The notes beneath the pieces are model-generated. The model saw only the letters and a program-made list of their open reading frames with translations. It searched no databases and was not told where the DNA came from. A program made the position numbers and the translations under genes. A DNA stretch of 39,142 nt from Bacillota bacterium (lineage in GTDB: Bacteria > Bacillota > Clostridia > Acetivibrionales > DSM-1351): NCBI GenBank assembly GCA_023391425.1, contig JAEWAX010000153.1:1-39142 (forward strand). Reading direction: 5' to 3'. Shown one piece after another: positions 38,990 through 39,142 of this stretch (the stretch's first letter is position 1; each line of letters opens with the position of its first letter).

Positions 38990-39142
38990 ATGGATGATAT
39001 GACACGGTATGCTAAAAGGGGCTACTATGTTAAAGAAAATGCCCCGGTATATTTTACTTCAGACATGGATGAAACTTGTAATTGGTTTCGTAACGTTCTT
39101 GGTTGGTATGGGGAAGTGTGTGCAAGAAAAGATGATGGAACA
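38990..39142 (+). CDS. VOC/glyoxalase-like protein, partial (cut by right edge)
   Basis: ATG 38990, with AAAAGGAGATG before it, opens 51 codons to the window edge: MDDMTRYAKRGYYVKENAPV then YFTSDMDETCNWFRNVLGWY and GEVCARKDDGT. The pattern of a short strand followed by ETCNWFRNVLGWY is that of the first beta-alpha unit of the vicinal-oxygen-chelate fold (glyoxalase, bleomycin resistance and similar proteins). Only the N-terminus is seen, so the family call is moderate and no substrate can be given. Confidence 0.6.
   Translation, partial: MDDMTRYAKRGYYVKENAPVYFTSDMDETCNWFRNVLGWYGEVCARKDDGT

Overview
The window is low-GC DNA with strong AAGGAGG-type ribosome sites, sigma-A promoters, two-subunit carbohydrate ABC permeases with a separate lipoprotein binding protein, and several one-gene AraC regulators. 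Together with glycoside hydrolases for cellulose and glucuronoxylan oligomers, this points to a motile, plant-fibre-degrading Firmicute, most likely a clostridium. I cannot name the species from the sequence alone.

Layout. (1) 1-2917, minus strand: an AraC/GyrI regulator, a stand-alone GyrI-like sensor, a drug-type ABC ATPase and the start of its ABC-2 permease, which runs off the left edge. (2) 3149-4499: a MarR regulator and a short-chain dehydrogenase behind a promoter with repeated ATACTTCGA boxes, closed by a hairpin. (3) 4688-7385: two ArsA/Get3-type ATPases, each with a C-terminal HSP20-like domain, flanking a 74-residue helical protein. (4) 7574-12754: a SigZ-type ECF sigma factor with a Cys-rich tail, a metal/metalloid-type permease with four CxC motifs in its central loop, a cytoplasmic GH5 enzyme, a 13-cysteine small protein and a cytoplasmic GH1 beta-glucosidase. 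The permease and GH5 genes carry the same candidate ECF promoter. (5) 13066-20426: a TetR regulator, then cheA, cheW, a CHASE3 chemoreceptor, cheR and cheB. (6) 20592-32924: an aldouronate island with an AraC regulator, uxuB, uxuA, GH67 alpha-glucuronidase, a membrane-bound AraC sensor-regulator, two permeases and a binding protein. (7) 33018-39142: intact yyaL, three separate yyaL remnants, a frameshifted Nudix gene, an ECF sigma/anti-sigma pair, an XRE regulator coupled to a peptide deformylase, and the start of a glyoxalase-like gene.

How it works together. The aldouronate island is a recognisable pathway: methylglucuronic-acid-bearing xylo-oligomers enter by the ABC transporter, GH67 removes the (methyl)glucuronic acid inside the cell, and UxuB/UxuA process hexuronates toward 2-keto-3-deoxygluconate. 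The most unusual part is 4.7-12.8 kb. There a SigZ-like factor, a CxC-rich permease and a CxC-repeat protein stand among two ArsA ATPases and two intracellular glycosidases. A 16-base identical motif with a matching upstream element at the same distance links the permease to the GH5-Cys-rich-GH1 group. I propose this as a thiol- or metal-responsive regulon of unknown purpose. The right end looks like a scar region, with remnants of several yyaL N-termini beside a decayed Nudix gene and an XRE-deformylase pair.
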